A DNA stretch of 64,000 bases from Jaapia argillacea MUCL 33604 (Eukaryota > Basidiomycota > Agaricomycetes > Jaapiales > Jaapiaceae): positions 561,168 to 625,167 of the forward strand of contig KL197717.1 of assembly GCA_000697665.1 (NCBI GenBank), written 5' to 3'. Below the pieces are notes generated by a model. The model had not been told where the DNA came from. It ran no database searches and saw only the letters and a list, made by a program, of their open reading frames with translations. Numbering within the stretch: the stretch's first letter is position 1; every line of letters begins with the position of its first letter. Below are positions 51,032 through 60,682 of the stretch, one piece after another. A program made the position numbers and the translations under genes.

Positions 51032-51344
51032 AGGGAAGAAGTTGATAAAATGAAGAGCAGATCAGCTATAGACTGTACCCTCTCGATATGGACGATTGTT
51101 ACTTTTCTACGGTCTGAGGGTTTCAGTTCACGTTTGGCTCTATTGTTGTACGATGTTCCTTGTCCGTCTGTCAGAAGAAGTTGGTGTAAAATAACATTAG
51201 AAACTTGTCACACAATAGCATTCATGTTCGGATTATCGTCCCAGAAATCATGTCAAACGATCTTGTTGTGAGGGCTTTCAATAAGGTATTTGCATACAAG
51301 TACAATCATTATAATGGGCGACTACTGGTAAGGTGAAGGTCTGC
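51032..51344. other. Convergent 3' flanks
   Basis: This lies between the GFA1 stop and the stop of the glycine-rich gene. It is AT-richer than its surroundings, fitting 3' untranslated regions. No gene is seen. Confidence 0.5.
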
Positions 51345-52100
51345 CTAGTAGACGCCACTACGACCGGTAGCAGCACCGCCATTGACCGCATTTCCACCAC
51401 CAAGGCCACCACCCCCACCAGCCAGACCTACGACAACGAATCAATGATGGAAAGCAGGAATATACGATCGTTTAATTACCTGGTCCAGCAGCTGCACCAC
51501 GTCTCATAGCTGCTTGGCCCTCAAGATTTTGGGCAGCATTGCGTAGCCTCATGGCCTCAGACTCCCTTGGGAAAGACGTCGACGTTAGATCGACGTAGTC
51601 GAAAATAAGACACATGGGACGTACTGCTCTTTCGCCAAACCTTTCTGTCTCATAGAGGAACTGCAAAGGAGAGTTCCAACTGTTCGCTCGACCTTACCGG
51701 CCATGGAATGCATATGTCCCCCAGACCCTGCGCCTGTCGTCCCGGTAGTAGTTGTCCCTGGTGCAGTAGCACCAGTCAGGCCACCACCCTGGGCGCCTGA
51801 ATATCCGGCAGCGGTCGCATTGTTGGTGCCAAGCTGTGCAAAGGCAATATAAGTCCATGTGGCGACTCCGACGTATATGAAGCACTTACACCGCCAGCTG
51901 TTGTACCAGTACCAAGGCCTGCGCCGTGGTGTCTCCCGGTCCCCACGCCGGTCCCTGCCATTCCGGCACCCGCAGCGGGTCCTGTACCAGTGACGCCCGT
52001 AGCGCCAACGGTCTAAATAAGTGGTTGAAATCAATTCGTGGAGTCGGGCGTGCAACATAAGTGATGTACGCACCCTGGAGTTGTTTCCGAAAAGCGGCAT
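51345..52100 (-). CDS. Glycine/threonine-rich protein with a short conserved helical segment (intact family member)
   Basis: Five exons. The start at 52100 gives MPLFGNNSR, followed by a low-complexity region of Gly, Thr and Ala (TGTGPAAGAGMAGTGVG). A conserved helical core follows: MAGKVERTVGTLLCSSSM, RQKGLAKEQ, ESEAMRLRNAAQNLEGQAAM. The Gly-rich tail ends GAATGRSGVY. The core recalls small fungal stress- or sporulation-associated proteins that repeat a GKVExxxG helix, but I cannot name the family. Two damaged relatives lie at 53.2-53.5 kb and 59.7-60.7 kb. It has a good TATA element, so it may be strongly expressed. There is no signal peptide or membrane segment. Confidence 0.7.
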
Positions 52101-52176
52101 TGTGAATATTATGATCAGATGGTTGAATTCAGATGGTGGGGTTGTTTGTTGGCGTCCTCCCTGCTCTTGGGTGCCA

Positions 52177-52184
52177 TTTTATAC
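52177..52184 (-). promoter_or_regulatory. TATA element of the glycine-rich gene
   Basis: The minus strand reads GTATAAAA about 77 nt upstream of the ATG at 52100. Confidence 0.55.
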
Positions 52185-53188
52185 ACAACAGCGTGGAGCA
52201 GCAGAGAGAATGCGCAGGCAGCCCGAACCAAGTGACCTTACTGGAGATATCATGACGCTGTTATGGACACAAAATTGGCATGTGCCCATGGTAATTCCAC
52301 ACAATTTTCGTGACGTCACAAAAGAAGGCTCCGTGTACATTTGGAGTTGGTGGGTATCGGAATCCACAACTGACCCGCTGACGGGGACATCAACTTTCGG
52401 AGTGACGATGTGTTCAATAAACGGCACGACAAGGCGCAGGAAGACACGAACTATGAACACGGCGGCCACAGTCATCCAGGTCCCATCCTCGGCTTTCCTA
52501 GGATAAACAGAAACAAACAAGGAGTATGGACAGCCAAATCCCTGACACTGGGCTCATGATACAGGCTGGGTGCTCGGCGCGAGGGTTATCTGCCTCGACG
52601 CTGGTCATCGGTTGGTCTTTCACAACTAGTGTTCCAGGGGTAAACAGGATCCGTCGATGAAGGTATGGAGAAGCAGAGGCGTACAGGGATGGAAGACCCG
52701 GGGCTGAACTCTCCACTGGCGAGTAAAATGTTCCAGCCATAATTACCTGCATTTGATTTGGGCACCCGGAAAGGCGATCCCAGATCATCAGGGTGGGTAA
52801 AGTCCGCTGCCATGGTGGGGCGATTCGGAACCGCCGAAGGGAAGGTAGCTCCGTTCAAGCGGGAAATATCTCGTTGCCCATATGTCGGATAACCCTGATT
52901 CCTGAAGGAGGCGGGAAATAAGGAAAGAAAGGAAGACTCGACCACGTATACGTAAGGGCATGCGTCTTCAGAACAGCAAAGGGGTCGGGTCGGGTATGAC
53001 GAGGACATAGAAAAGGAGTCGAGGATGCAGCGATCCTTTCAGCACAATAGTCAAGCAGAAACCTGAGTTCAATCCTGTTGTTTTACACTTGACGATGATG
53101 AAGGTTGGTGTCTGGCGTTCCACGTCACACATTTGCGTCACGCTTGGCAGACGACACTAGATGTACAAACTTACTGAAACACTACAAT
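52185..53188. other. Intergenic, one unsupported 140-codon frame
   Basis: A minus-strand frame at 52586-53008 (begins MSSSYPTRPLCCSED; includes FTHPDDLGSPFRVPKS) is moderately protein-like, but I find no family and no introns. It may be a small unspliced gene or a relic. The plus-strand frame 52021-52506 overlaps the promoter and start of the glycine-rich gene and is dismissed. Confidence 0.3.
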
Positions 53189-53527
53189 ACATTCCAAAGG
53201 GCTTCTCAACGATAATCTCCACGTGAAACTTAGTATATCCCAGATCGAGGAGCCCCAGAACCTCCAATTATACCAGCCATGTTACTCCCGCCGTAATCTC
53301 CTTGGCCCCCAACTCCGCCGGCGGGTCCAGTGGGTTGTTGGTAGGAATTGTCTTGTCCGTACGCTTGATCATTGATACCACTCCTACCAGTTGCAGGACC
53401 GGTTGGACCGCTCGTGAAGTCCTATCAAACTCGTTCAAAAGACAGCTGGACGCGAGACGCCCTCGGAACTCACTTGCTGAGCAGTCTGGTCCTGCTGTTG
53501 TTGATGATGTTTCTTGAAAAGCGGCAT
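53189..53527 (-). pseudogene. Glycine-rich family member, copy 2: internally deleted and frame-shifted
   Basis: The start at 53527 gives MPLFKKHHQQQQDQTAQQ. A GTGAGT intron then leads to DFTSGPTGPATGRSGIND and SYQQPTGPAGGVG. There one G is missing relative to the copy at 59.7-60.7 kb, and the frame shifts to a stop at about 53268. After NMAG the sequence jumps straight to the IIGGSGAPRSG tail, so roughly the central two-thirds of the gene, including the helical core, is absent. The 5' half is nearly identical to copy 3. It is a pseudogene by two independent lesions. Confidence 0.75.
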
Positions 53528-53967
53528 TGTTCAATTGTGTATATGGGTATAATGGAGAGCGCAATAGAGGGTACCGCGCTGGCTTTATGCAGTTTTGACA
53601 TTGGAGTGGTGGTAGATCCGAGGTTTATTTTGCGGAGTGAGAATGACGTAGCGTGCAACCTGACCGTGGTGCGAGTCATGTGAACAAAGTTTAGAGTTGG
53701 AAGTAGTATGACATCATGACGGTATCAAAATGCAACGCGACACGGTGAATCATAGTCCCCAGTACGCCGGCGACTGCGTATGTAGATTGTTAAAACCAAC
53801 AACGATATGACTAGCACAATGAATCTTACGAGATGGCTGGATGCGTTGGAGGTCACCATCCCTTCCAATCCTAATGCCCTTGCATGCCGACTGGGACGTC
53901 CGACATTGTCGCCAGGTTGATGAGCTGAAGCAGGGCAGCCGTGATACTTTGTCAATGAAAGGGGAAA
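53528..53967. other. Spacer inside the duplication
   Basis: A minus-strand frame at 53725-53955 contains a hydrophobic segment (RFIVLVISLLVLTIYI) followed by Arg residues. It could be a last exon of the F-box gene reached through the GTGAGT at 53990, but the phase does not fit well. Otherwise it is the promoter of copy 2. Confidence 0.3.
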
Positions 53968-55218
53968 TTATGTGGGAAAGAAGCTGGACTCACCAATTCG
54001 CCTGAGAACAACTTCAACACCCCTCAATTTGCATAACGTCTCGAGCACTTCTATATTATGTTCCATATCCGCCAAGTCCCCATCCCACAGAGTACTATCC
54101 CCCGAAATCACCAGGGTTCGTAGCGCCGGGAATGAAAGCGCTGAGTTTTCGCGTAAGGGGGGAATCAGGTCCTCGATGACTCTTGCAACAATGGATGGGT
54201 CGCCACGCACGCAGTCGATAACCAGTTCTTCCAAGGCTGGCATACAGCGAAGTGCTGATGGGACGGAAGGAAGGTCAACGTCGGTCCGGGAGATGGCTAA
54301 CATCAAATGTTTCATCTGGGTGAAGCGGGAGTATTCGATTTGGTGGAGATAATCAGGAAACCAGACACCTTCCAACCTGAGCGACTCGAGGGTGGGGATA
54401 AATGGCAGATAGTGTATCGCAAACACCTCTTGAATTGGTTGTGATAGAATAGAAAGGATTTCTAATTGCCGGAGGGATGTGGATGGGGTGCTCGGGTTCG
54501 TGAATTCGCCCAGGAGGTTAACGCCACAATTGGCGATCCTCGTCCTTCGCAAATTTGGGAGTCGTTCCAAGGACCTTAAGTCGAGATATCGGAAGTTCTC
54601 GAGGGAGATTTCCTCCAAGGAGAGGTTGTCGAAGGATGGATGGTCAAAAGATTCGTCCCATACAACAGATCCATCCAAATGGAGACGACGCAGCTGGGGT
54701 TTGTTCACGGAAATCGAGAATTTTGGATGAGGGAGATCTACAACAGGGTGAAGACACCCTCGAACGGCCACGCCCTCTAACTTAGGGCATGACGAAGTGA
54801 TCGTGGCCAAGATATTTGGGACATCGCGATTTTCCCTTTCCCTTCGCAGAGGCCAAGCAATTCGCTTGGATGGCTCCGTCCTGTGCAATTCAAAAACTAT
54901 TGAGCGAACAAACGCGGCGAGAGAAGGGCTCTTCTTGAGAGTACGCAGAAAAAGTGGGAGGGAGTCGTTGGGAATGATTGGCCTTGTATAAAGCAAGGCG
55001 ATCCCGCAATCGTACCAGGACCTACACACCAGAAGCAGCAGCGCGAGCGTTGCTTGAGTAGGCAAGTGCGACAGTCTGCCCAGAGACCCCTCGGTCACCG
55101 ACCAAAAGATATCTGAGAGTATTTCGGGAGGGAGGGAAGTCCCATGAAAATCATAGTCCTGGTTGGGATACGCCTTCGCAGGTCGCCAGGATTGCAGTAC
55201 TCTAGACACCCGGTCCAT
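53968..55218 (-). CDS. F-box/leucine-rich-repeat-like protein (intact)
   Basis: One exon of 416 codons from 55218 (MDRVSRVLQSWRPAKAY). The F-box-like region is at about residues 28-82: SLPPEILSDIFWSVTEG, then LALLLLVCRSWYDCGIALLY. Irregular leucine-rich stretches follow (LRRLHLDGSVVWDESF, LSLEEISLENFRYLDLRSLE, PTLESLRLEGVWFPDYL, MPALEELVIDCVRGD, FPALRTLVISGDSTLWDG). Such proteins pair with Skp1 and cullin 1 and select substrates for ubiquitination; the substrate is unknown. Near the C-terminus RRIG is followed by a GTGAGT, so the true end may be on a further exon. Its start faces the start of a related F-box gene at 55531. A decayed copy lies at 61.1-61.7 kb. Confidence 0.75.
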   Translation of the reverse strand: MDRVSRVLQSWRPAKAYPNQDYDFHGTSLPPEILSDIFWSVTEGSLGRLSHLPTQATLALLLLVCRSWYDCGIALLYTRPIIPNDSLPLFLRTLKKSPSLAAFVRSIVFELHRTEPSKRIAWPLRRERENRDVPNILATITSSCPKLEGVAVRGCLHPVVDLPHPKFSISVNKPQLRRLHLDGSVVWDESFDHPSFDNLSLEEISLENFRYLDLRSLERLPNLRRTRIANCGVNLLGEFTNPSTPSTSLRQLEILSILSQPIQEVFAIHYLPFIPTLESLRLEGVWFPDYLHQIEYSRFTQMKHLMLAISRTDVDLPSVPSALRCMPALEELVIDCVRGDPSIVARVIEDLIPPLRENSALSFPALRTLVISGDSTLWDGDLADMEHNIEVLETLCKLRGVEVVLRRIGESSFFPT

Positions 55219-55530
55219 GGTCGAGGAGTTGACTGGTACAGTGCAGTTTATGGGGACGATGGAAAATGAACAAAGGCATTGTCAACTGACGCCGCTTCGC
55301 CTGCTAACCAACAGCGGCATTGACACATTGCCGTGGCGGCTTTGGACCACAGCGCTAGCTTCAGCAACCCGTTGTCATTTTAAAACCTTCAATCTCTCGT
55401 ACAAACGGCGACAGGACTAAGTCAAAGGTACGACAGTCATTTATCTTGGCCAAGGAATGCTTCACTCTGATTTATATTGTATTTATCACAACAGACGGCC
55501 AGCGACCAACTTATCTGCATTCAGAACACC
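55219..55530. promoter_or_regulatory. Shared divergent promoter of two F-box genes
   Basis: 312 bp separate the ATG of the minus-strand F-box gene (55218) and the ATG of the plus-strand F-box gene (55531). No other gene fits here, so the interval should drive both genes. Confidence 0.5.
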
Positions 55531-57318
55531 ATGAGGTTCAGCTGGAAGCTCTTCACCGAGAATCCCAGTTTGGAGCCGACTCAGCCGCGGGACAGTATTG
55601 CGACCCCAGGTGTCCCGCCAGAGATTGTGTTGGTCATTTTCCAGCTGTTCCTACCTCACTCCACCACGATCAGCGAAGCTCTATCCACCCAGGCGGACTT
55701 TGCCAAGCTCCTCGTCGTCTGCAGAGCTTGGTGTTGCTGCGGAATAACGACGCTGTACGAACGACCCATCGTGACGTGGTCAGCATCTCATCTGTTCACG
55801 CGCACACTCCAGGGAAATGCCGCTCGTGCTGATGCCGTTCGGACAATCATAGTGGAGGTCCACGCTGGGCAGTCCGTTGGGTCAAGATCAAGGTTGCGAA
55901 CAGTCCCGAAAAGTCGGCTCGAGAATATAACGGCACTCATGAACGCTTGCCCCTACACTCATTCGCTCGCTCTCTATTCCAGCCTTATCCCTCCGACAGC
56001 TTGCAGTTCGGCCACCATTGCTCCATCCTACCTACGAGCTCTCAGGAGATTATCCCTGGATGGCTTCGCTGTCAGCTTTCCCTTCTCTGATCCTGGGCTT
56101 GTCCTTCCCTCCCTTGAGGAACTGTCTCTCGAAAACTTTCCCCTTGACTCCTCCACAGTCTGGCCGACCTGCCCATCACTTCGCAGGTTTCGACTTGCGC
56201 ACTGTCGCTACCGTCGCACCAACACGTTGATATCGTTGATTCCCGTGTCGTCTATGGTGCTTCTGCAGATTGAGCTGTGTGGGGTGCTCTTCGAGGACCA
56301 GAATATTCCTGACGCACTCTATCCATATGCGACCACTCTCCAGTCGCTGCAGATCAACAGCATCTGGCTCTCTAGGTCCATTCGCGACATCGATTATGGT
56401 CGATTTCATGACGTGCGGCATTTGATGCTTGTCTTGAGCGCACCACAACCTCCTTCGACCTCCATCCGTTCCACCATTCCAGAAATGCCAAACCTGGAGG
56501 AACTGGTGCTCACATGCGCGTCGAGCACTCGCTCCGCTTTCTCAGTGATGACCGTTGTCAATGATTTATTGTCACTATTTCGGGATGACGAGAGTCGAAT
56601 TCTCTTCCCCCGACTTCACCATCTTTTGATTCAAGGGAACGCTCATCTCTGGGATGGACTACAGGAACCATCGAACGACTGCGCGAGTAACCTCGAATCA
56701 CTATGTGACGGACGAGGGATTACTTTGCAGATCCGGGAATTTTGTGAGTCGTACGATATTCTTCGATCCCATCTCCTACTAAATACCCACATTGTATCAG
56801 CGTTCAAACAAAGCAGCTTCAACGTAGGCTCATCCAGTCCATGGGCTGAAGTTTTAGGGACAGGGAATGCTGTGCCCTCGAACTTGACGTCTGTTCCTTT
56901 TCGCGCCGCCCTCAGGGCGAATGTATCGATTGTCAATATCTCTCATGCCTTCTCGCTACATTCTCCAGGCATATATAGGCCAATTTCTTCCACCTTTGAC
57001 CCTCTCATGAACCCAATGGCCAAACGTCGTTTCCGTGTCAACGAATTTCCTTTCATCCCACCACTCTTCACTCGAACTAAATGCGACACCAAATCCCAAC
57101 TTCGTCTCCACCCTCTTTGCGAAATCTTGGAACTGGATCCCTTCTCGCACCCTGAGTTTCCAGATGTCTTCCGTCTCTGGGACCGAAACCTTGATGACTA
57201 TGAAGCCGTTCTTTGCGGCCCAGTTGGATTCGTCGACCGCCGCTGCACCGGCATTGTTTCCTACCACAGCGGCTGGTTGAAGCTTTGCAAGTGTCTCGTG
57301 CATTATCGCCGTGCGTGA
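55531..57318 (+). CDS. F-box/leucine-rich-repeat-like protein, related to the minus-strand neighbour
   Basis: The start at 55531 gives MRFSWKLFTENPSLEPT. The F-box-like region is VPPEIVLVIFQLFLPH, then ADFAKLLVVCRAWCCCGITTLYERP. Leu-rich stretches follow (YLRALRRLSLDGFAVSF, LPSLEELSLENFPLD, TLQSLQINSIWLSRS, MPNLEELVLTCASS, FPRLHHLLIQGNAHLWDG). They align in order with the neighbouring gene, so the two are paralogues in a head-to-head pair. The frame stays open to 57318, but from about 56956 it runs antisense to another gene. A GTGAGT at 56742 sits where the paralogue also has one, so the last 190 codons may not be translated as read. The true stop is uncertain; the first 400 residues are secure. 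Confidence 0.7.
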   Translation: MRFSWKLFTENPSLEPTQPRDSIATPGVPPEIVLVIFQLFLPHSTTISEALSTQADFAKLLVVCRAWCCCGITTLYERPIVTWSASHLFTRTLQGNAARADAVRTIIVEVHAGQSVGSRSRLRTVPKSRLENITALMNACPYTHSLALYSSLIPPTACSSATIAPSYLRALRRLSLDGFAVSFPFSDPGLVLPSLEELSLENFPLDSSTVWPTCPSLRRFRLAHCRYRRTNTLISLIPVSSMVLLQIELCGVLFEDQNIPDALYPYATTLQSLQINSIWLSRSIRDIDYGRFHDVRHLMLVLSAPQPPSTSIRSTIPEMPNLEELVLTCASSTRSAFSVMTVVNDLLSLFRDDESRILFPRLHHLLIQGNAHLWDGLQEPSNDCASNLESLCDGRGITLQIREFCESYDILRSHLLLNTHIVSAFKQSSFNVGSSSPWAEVLGTGNAVPSNLTSVPFRAALRANVSIVNISHAFSLHSPGIYRPISSTFDPLMNPMAKRRFRVNEFPFIPPLFTRTKCDTKSQLRLHPLCEILELDPFSHPEFPDVFRLWDRNLDDYEAVLCGPVGFVDRRCTGIVSYHSGWLKLCKCLVHYRRA

Positions 57319-57522
57319 CCCAAAGGATATGTCCTCATAACCGGGAGTGCCGGATGTGCTCTGCGATGTCTCTATGTTGGGTGTCTGTGGTGGTGTGCGG
57401 GAGAGGAAGTTGGTTATGCCGAAGGATGCCAGAAACGCCTTTGGTGCGGATAGAGACCTTGTTGATCGTGCCATTGGTGTGGGGGTTCGTTTGGGTGGAT
57501 GTGAAGCTCGTCCTCGCGCCAT
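56956..57522 (-). CDS. Hypothetical 188-residue protein with a PB1-like C-terminal region
   Basis: One exon from the ATG at 57522 (MARGRASHPPKRTPTPMARS) to a TAG at 56956. The N-terminal 100 residues are Ser/Thr/Pro-rich and basic. The C-terminal 80 residues look folded: NGFIVIKVSVPETEDIWKLR, VREGIQFQDFAKRVETKLGF, WWDERKFVDTETTFGHW, ERVKGGRNWPIYAWRM. The order of strands and the VREGIQFQDFAKRV segment recall PB1 domains, which pair signalling proteins, but the acidic OPCA motif is not clear. It overlaps the plus-strand F-box reading frame tail to tail. The codon pattern favours this strand as coding here. Confidence 0.55.
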   Translation of the reverse strand: MARGRASHPPKRTPTPMARSTRSLSAPKAFLASFGITNFLSRTPPQTPNIETSQSTSGTPGYEDISFGSRTAIMHETLAKLQPAAVVGNNAGAAAVDESNWAAKNGFIVIKVSVPETEDIWKLRVREGIQFQDFAKRVETKLGFGVAFSSSEEWWDERKFVDTETTFGHWVHERVKGGRNWPIYAWRM

Positions 57523-57752
57523 GGTACTTAGCTTGACGGGATAGAAGAATAGGCTGCGTTTGGTCGAGAAAGGTGTGGGCTATGCTGCGAATCGGCTGGT
57601 CCTTATCAGTCCACTGTAGCGGCTGGCATGGTCTCAGACGCAATGCGAGGATGGTCGACCACACCTGCGTCGTTTGTGCAACTAGTTTGCATGTGTTCAT
57701 TTCAAAGAATCCGCTAATGTGCGAATGTGAGCAGGACTACATACTGGGTATA

Positions 57753-59690
57753 CTATTGTAACATGTCCTTCGACCACGACGAGCCGATGTAGACGACGAG
57801 TCCACTGTGCATAAGGTCCTGCAACCTCAAATCACCGAACGCAACCAATCCTCGCCCAAAACATATCCTCTCTGGGTCTTGCGATCTCTTTCCACGAGCG
57901 CTCCTCCCATGTAGCAGCTCCAACATACATTTCCAACGAAGATGCTTCAGAATCGGAACGCCGTTGTCGCTCCCGTCTTCTGAAGGTTTGGCTTCAGAAA
58001 TAGCGGCCGACCCTGTCAGAGTGGGTGCCTCCACCTTCGGCGTGGACTGTGTGATAGTATTGTTATCGATGGAGGCCTGGTCGCGGTCTTGGACAGGTTG
58101 AACATCGGCCAGGATGGAGACGTCTACCTGGGCTTGCTTGGTTCTGATGGGGCTGTGGCAGGGATTGATTCTTGAACGTCCTCCGGTACTGGTGTCCCTG
58201 ATCTGGGGTCGAGATCGATAACGGACGAACTCTCGCGGAGGCGCGCCGGGGAAGAGGGGGCGGAGCCGGAGACGCGGTCCGAGCAGGCGAGCTATTCTGT
58301 ATGGCTTTCGCGAACGTGTTATCAGGAGTTGGGGTGCTGGGAACACTCGAGAGCAGAGGAGTCGATCCTGCGACAGAAGGCGGGGCGGGTGTGGGCGTCG
58401 GTGAGGTATCAATTGGGGTGATAGGCAGTGATGCAAACTCTTCGGTGGCGGCCAAGAGATGCTCTTGGGATGTACTTCGGACAAAGCTGACAGCAGAGAG
58501 GACGACTCAGAGAGACCATGATCAGTCGAATCGTCTTGCCCGTGTCCATTCAAAAGTGGAGCTGCTGTCTGCACCCGTGGCCCAGGATCTGCCGACTTGG
58601 GATCTACGTGTGGTGGAAGGGAAGGATGTGTGGGAACTTCCTTCTCCTTGACCTGGTTCACCACAGTTTCTCTCGGTAACTCTTCCTCCCAGATCTTCTC
58701 CACGATCCCAGTACGGACAAACGACCAAAGCGAACAAGTGGTACGCAATCTCGACAAACACCACGGCGACTTGCACAGAGGGTAGATCTGCGAATGGGTA
58801 GTTCGCATTGGGTTCGCATTGAGCGTCGACGGAGGCAACGATTTTATCGCGGGCGGTGTTGAGCCACGGAAAACATAGACCTGAGTAGGGAGAGGGAGGT
58901 GGAGAGGAGGGTGCGGAAGGTTGAGGTGTGTAGGCGTATGAAGTCAGTGACGTCGTCTTGGCGAGGAAGCCAGACCACGGTTTAGTTGATTGAATGCCAT
59001 TGGTAGATCTTGACATGGTGAGTGAAGAAAGTGGATTTGATGGGGGTTTAGGTATTCCGTTCATAGACGAAAGATGAGGGGTGGGAGGTAGAATGCAGGT
59101 ACCGCAAAGGGCGCAAGCGATCGTAGATGTGCTCGAAGTTCGGGGTAGCGTGGGTGACGGGAAGGAGAATCTTGAATGATTGAGGTCGTCGACATGGGTT
59201 CGATTGTAAGTTGCCCACTGTATATCGCAGATGACAGAACGACGCGAGAGACAGTTTAATGAAGGAGCAAGGTCGACTCGGATTTCAGGATCCCTGCAAT
59301 GCGTTCAGAACACCTTCGGCCAAGATGAGACGACAGCCCGGTAGACGCGATGAAGGGTGTCCTGGCCCGCTTTGAGATCTCTCAACCAATTTGCCCTTAT
59401 CCATCGTCAACTTCATCTCCTCTGCCGCCCTTTCAGCAGCTTCTTTATCCCCCTGCATTGTCTGCATATGCTCCAGCATCATCGCAACAGCTTCCTCTGC
59501 ACCCTTCAAAGCAAGTTCTGCCTCGACCACCTTGCTCTTGCTGATAGCCCTAGCGAGCCTCGCCTCTGCCACCATCGTATTCGCCTGGTCAAATGCATGT
59601 GCGCTGAGGTCGTCCAGCTCCTTCTCGATATCAGCTCGTGCCGTCTCTGCCTGTCCCCGTCTCGCGGCCTCTTCAGTCGTCACATGAGAC
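57753..59690 (-). pseudogene. Sec2/Rabin8-type Rab GEF gene, 5'-truncated and decayed
   Basis: On the minus strand the order of remnants is as follows. (1) A Sec2 coiled coil at 59690-59350 (ADIEKELDDLSAHAFDQANT, MVAEARLARAISKSKVVEAE). (2) A short DPEIRVDLAPSLNCLSRRSV remnant near 59285-59230. (3) GQLTIEPMSTTSII in another frame near 59210. (4) ACALCGTCILPP near 59110. (5) KPWSGFLAKTTSLT near 58980. (6) QVYVFRGSTPP, then IYPLCKSPWCLSRLRTTCSLW and FVRTGIVEKIWEEELP near 58880-58680. (7) A Pro/Ser-rich tail that uses at least two frames to 57753. These are the conserved blocks of fungal Sec2 proteins, which activate Rab GTPases on secretory vesicles, in the right order. Frames change without good splice sites, blocks are missing, and the 5' end is cut exactly at the edge of duplication copy B. 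Confidence 0.7.
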
Positions 59691-59705
59691 ATTCCAAAGG
59701 GTTTC

Positions 59706-60682
59706 TCAAGGATAATCCCCACGTGAATCTCGGGGTGTACCAGATCGAGGAGCCCCAGAACACCCAATCATACCAGTACCAGTCACACCAGCTTGACCTG
59801 GTTGCTTGGTCATGACGTCAGGCCGAAGAGTTCCAGCTGGGTTCTGTTGATTATTCCCTGGGACGTGACCCCCCAAGTGTCGGTTGTCAGGATGTGCGCC
59901 TATAGATCGATCAGTTCGTTTGTCGTCTCCACTGCGAATGATGCCCGACGAACCGTGAGCAACTGCTCGTTCATGCCGCATCATCGCCTCGCGCTCCAGT
60001 CTCTCGGCAGCGTCTAGTTCGGATGCTTGCATCTTCGTCCCTTTCGCTTCTCTGCACGGAAGGGAATAATTTAAGACGATTTAGTAGCCGAAGCAGCCTT
60101 GAGACTCACTGTTCTTTGGCCATATCTCTCCTCATTGACTGGCTGTTGACGAAAGTGCCAATGGCCTACTCGACCTTCCCGGCAAGGACGCGCCTGCCCC
60201 CTCCATGAAGAAATTGACCAGTATTGACGGTCACTTGGTTAGCAGGCGGAATTTGTGGTTCCACTTCCCCTTGGGCACCGTGGGCCACCTAGTAGAAATG
60301 TAAGCAATGGGTAGATGCCTACAGTGGTACAAAACTAACATTGGCGCGACCATCGTAATTAGGATCGGTGTTGTAAGGTGCTGAACCCTGGGACGTATGG
60401 CCAGCAACGTTGTGGTGTGCACCCACTCCAGCCATGTTGCCCGCGCCGTAACCTCCTTGGCCCCCTACTCCGCCGGCGGGTCCAGTGGGTTGTTGGTAGG
60501 AATTGTCTTGTCCATATCCTTGGTCATTAATACCACTCCTACCAGTTGCAGGACCGGTTGGACCGCTCGTGAAGTCCTATCAAACTCATTCAAAAAAGAG
60601 CTGGACGCGAGACGCCCACGGAACTCACCTGCTGAGCGGCCTGGTCCTGCTACTGTTGATGATTCTTCTTGAAAAGCAGCAT
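59706..60682 (-). pseudogene. Glycine-rich family member, copy 3: full length but with nonsense codons
   Basis: The start at 60682 gives MLLFKKNHQQ, then a TAG where copy 2 has CAG, then QDQAAQQ. Splicing continues as DFTSGPTGPATGRSGIND, PTGPAGGVGGQGGYGAGNM, AGVGAHHNVAGHTSQGSA, VAHGAQGEVEPQIPPANQV, GRRVLAGKVE followed by a second in-frame TAG, then AIGTFVNSQSMRRDMAKEQ. The C-terminal part is MQASELDAAERLEREAMMRH and a long Gly/His/Asn tail ending SRGDYP. The segment order is that of the intact gene at 51.3 kb, with a longer C-terminus. Two nonsense codons make a full-length product impossible without readthrough; a start downstream of the first would still meet the second. Confidence 0.7.

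Larger units (their letters stand above)
53189..54803. repeat. Segmental duplication, copy A
   Basis: This block is similar to 59689-61745 in the same orientation. The shared left edge is the sequence acattccaaagg. It contains copy 2 of the glycine-rich gene and the 3' two-thirds of an F-box gene. Similarity fades near a shared GGGCATGA-type sequence at about 54790. Confidence 0.75.

Noticed and set aside
52021-52506. A 161-codon plus-strand frame
   Set aside because: It covers the start and TATA element of the glycine-rich gene on the other strand and has no motif.
57753-58838. A 361-codon minus-strand frame as an independent gene
   Set aside because: Its first part is a conserved Sec2 block, while the same region needs another frame for the adjacent part, so it is a piece of the Sec2 pseudogene.
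59285-59767. A 160-codon frame read as a complete coiled-coil gene
   Set aside because: Its first 26 codons belong to the duplicated 3' end of the glycine-rich copy, so it is a fusion of duplication edge and Sec2 remnant rather than a native start.
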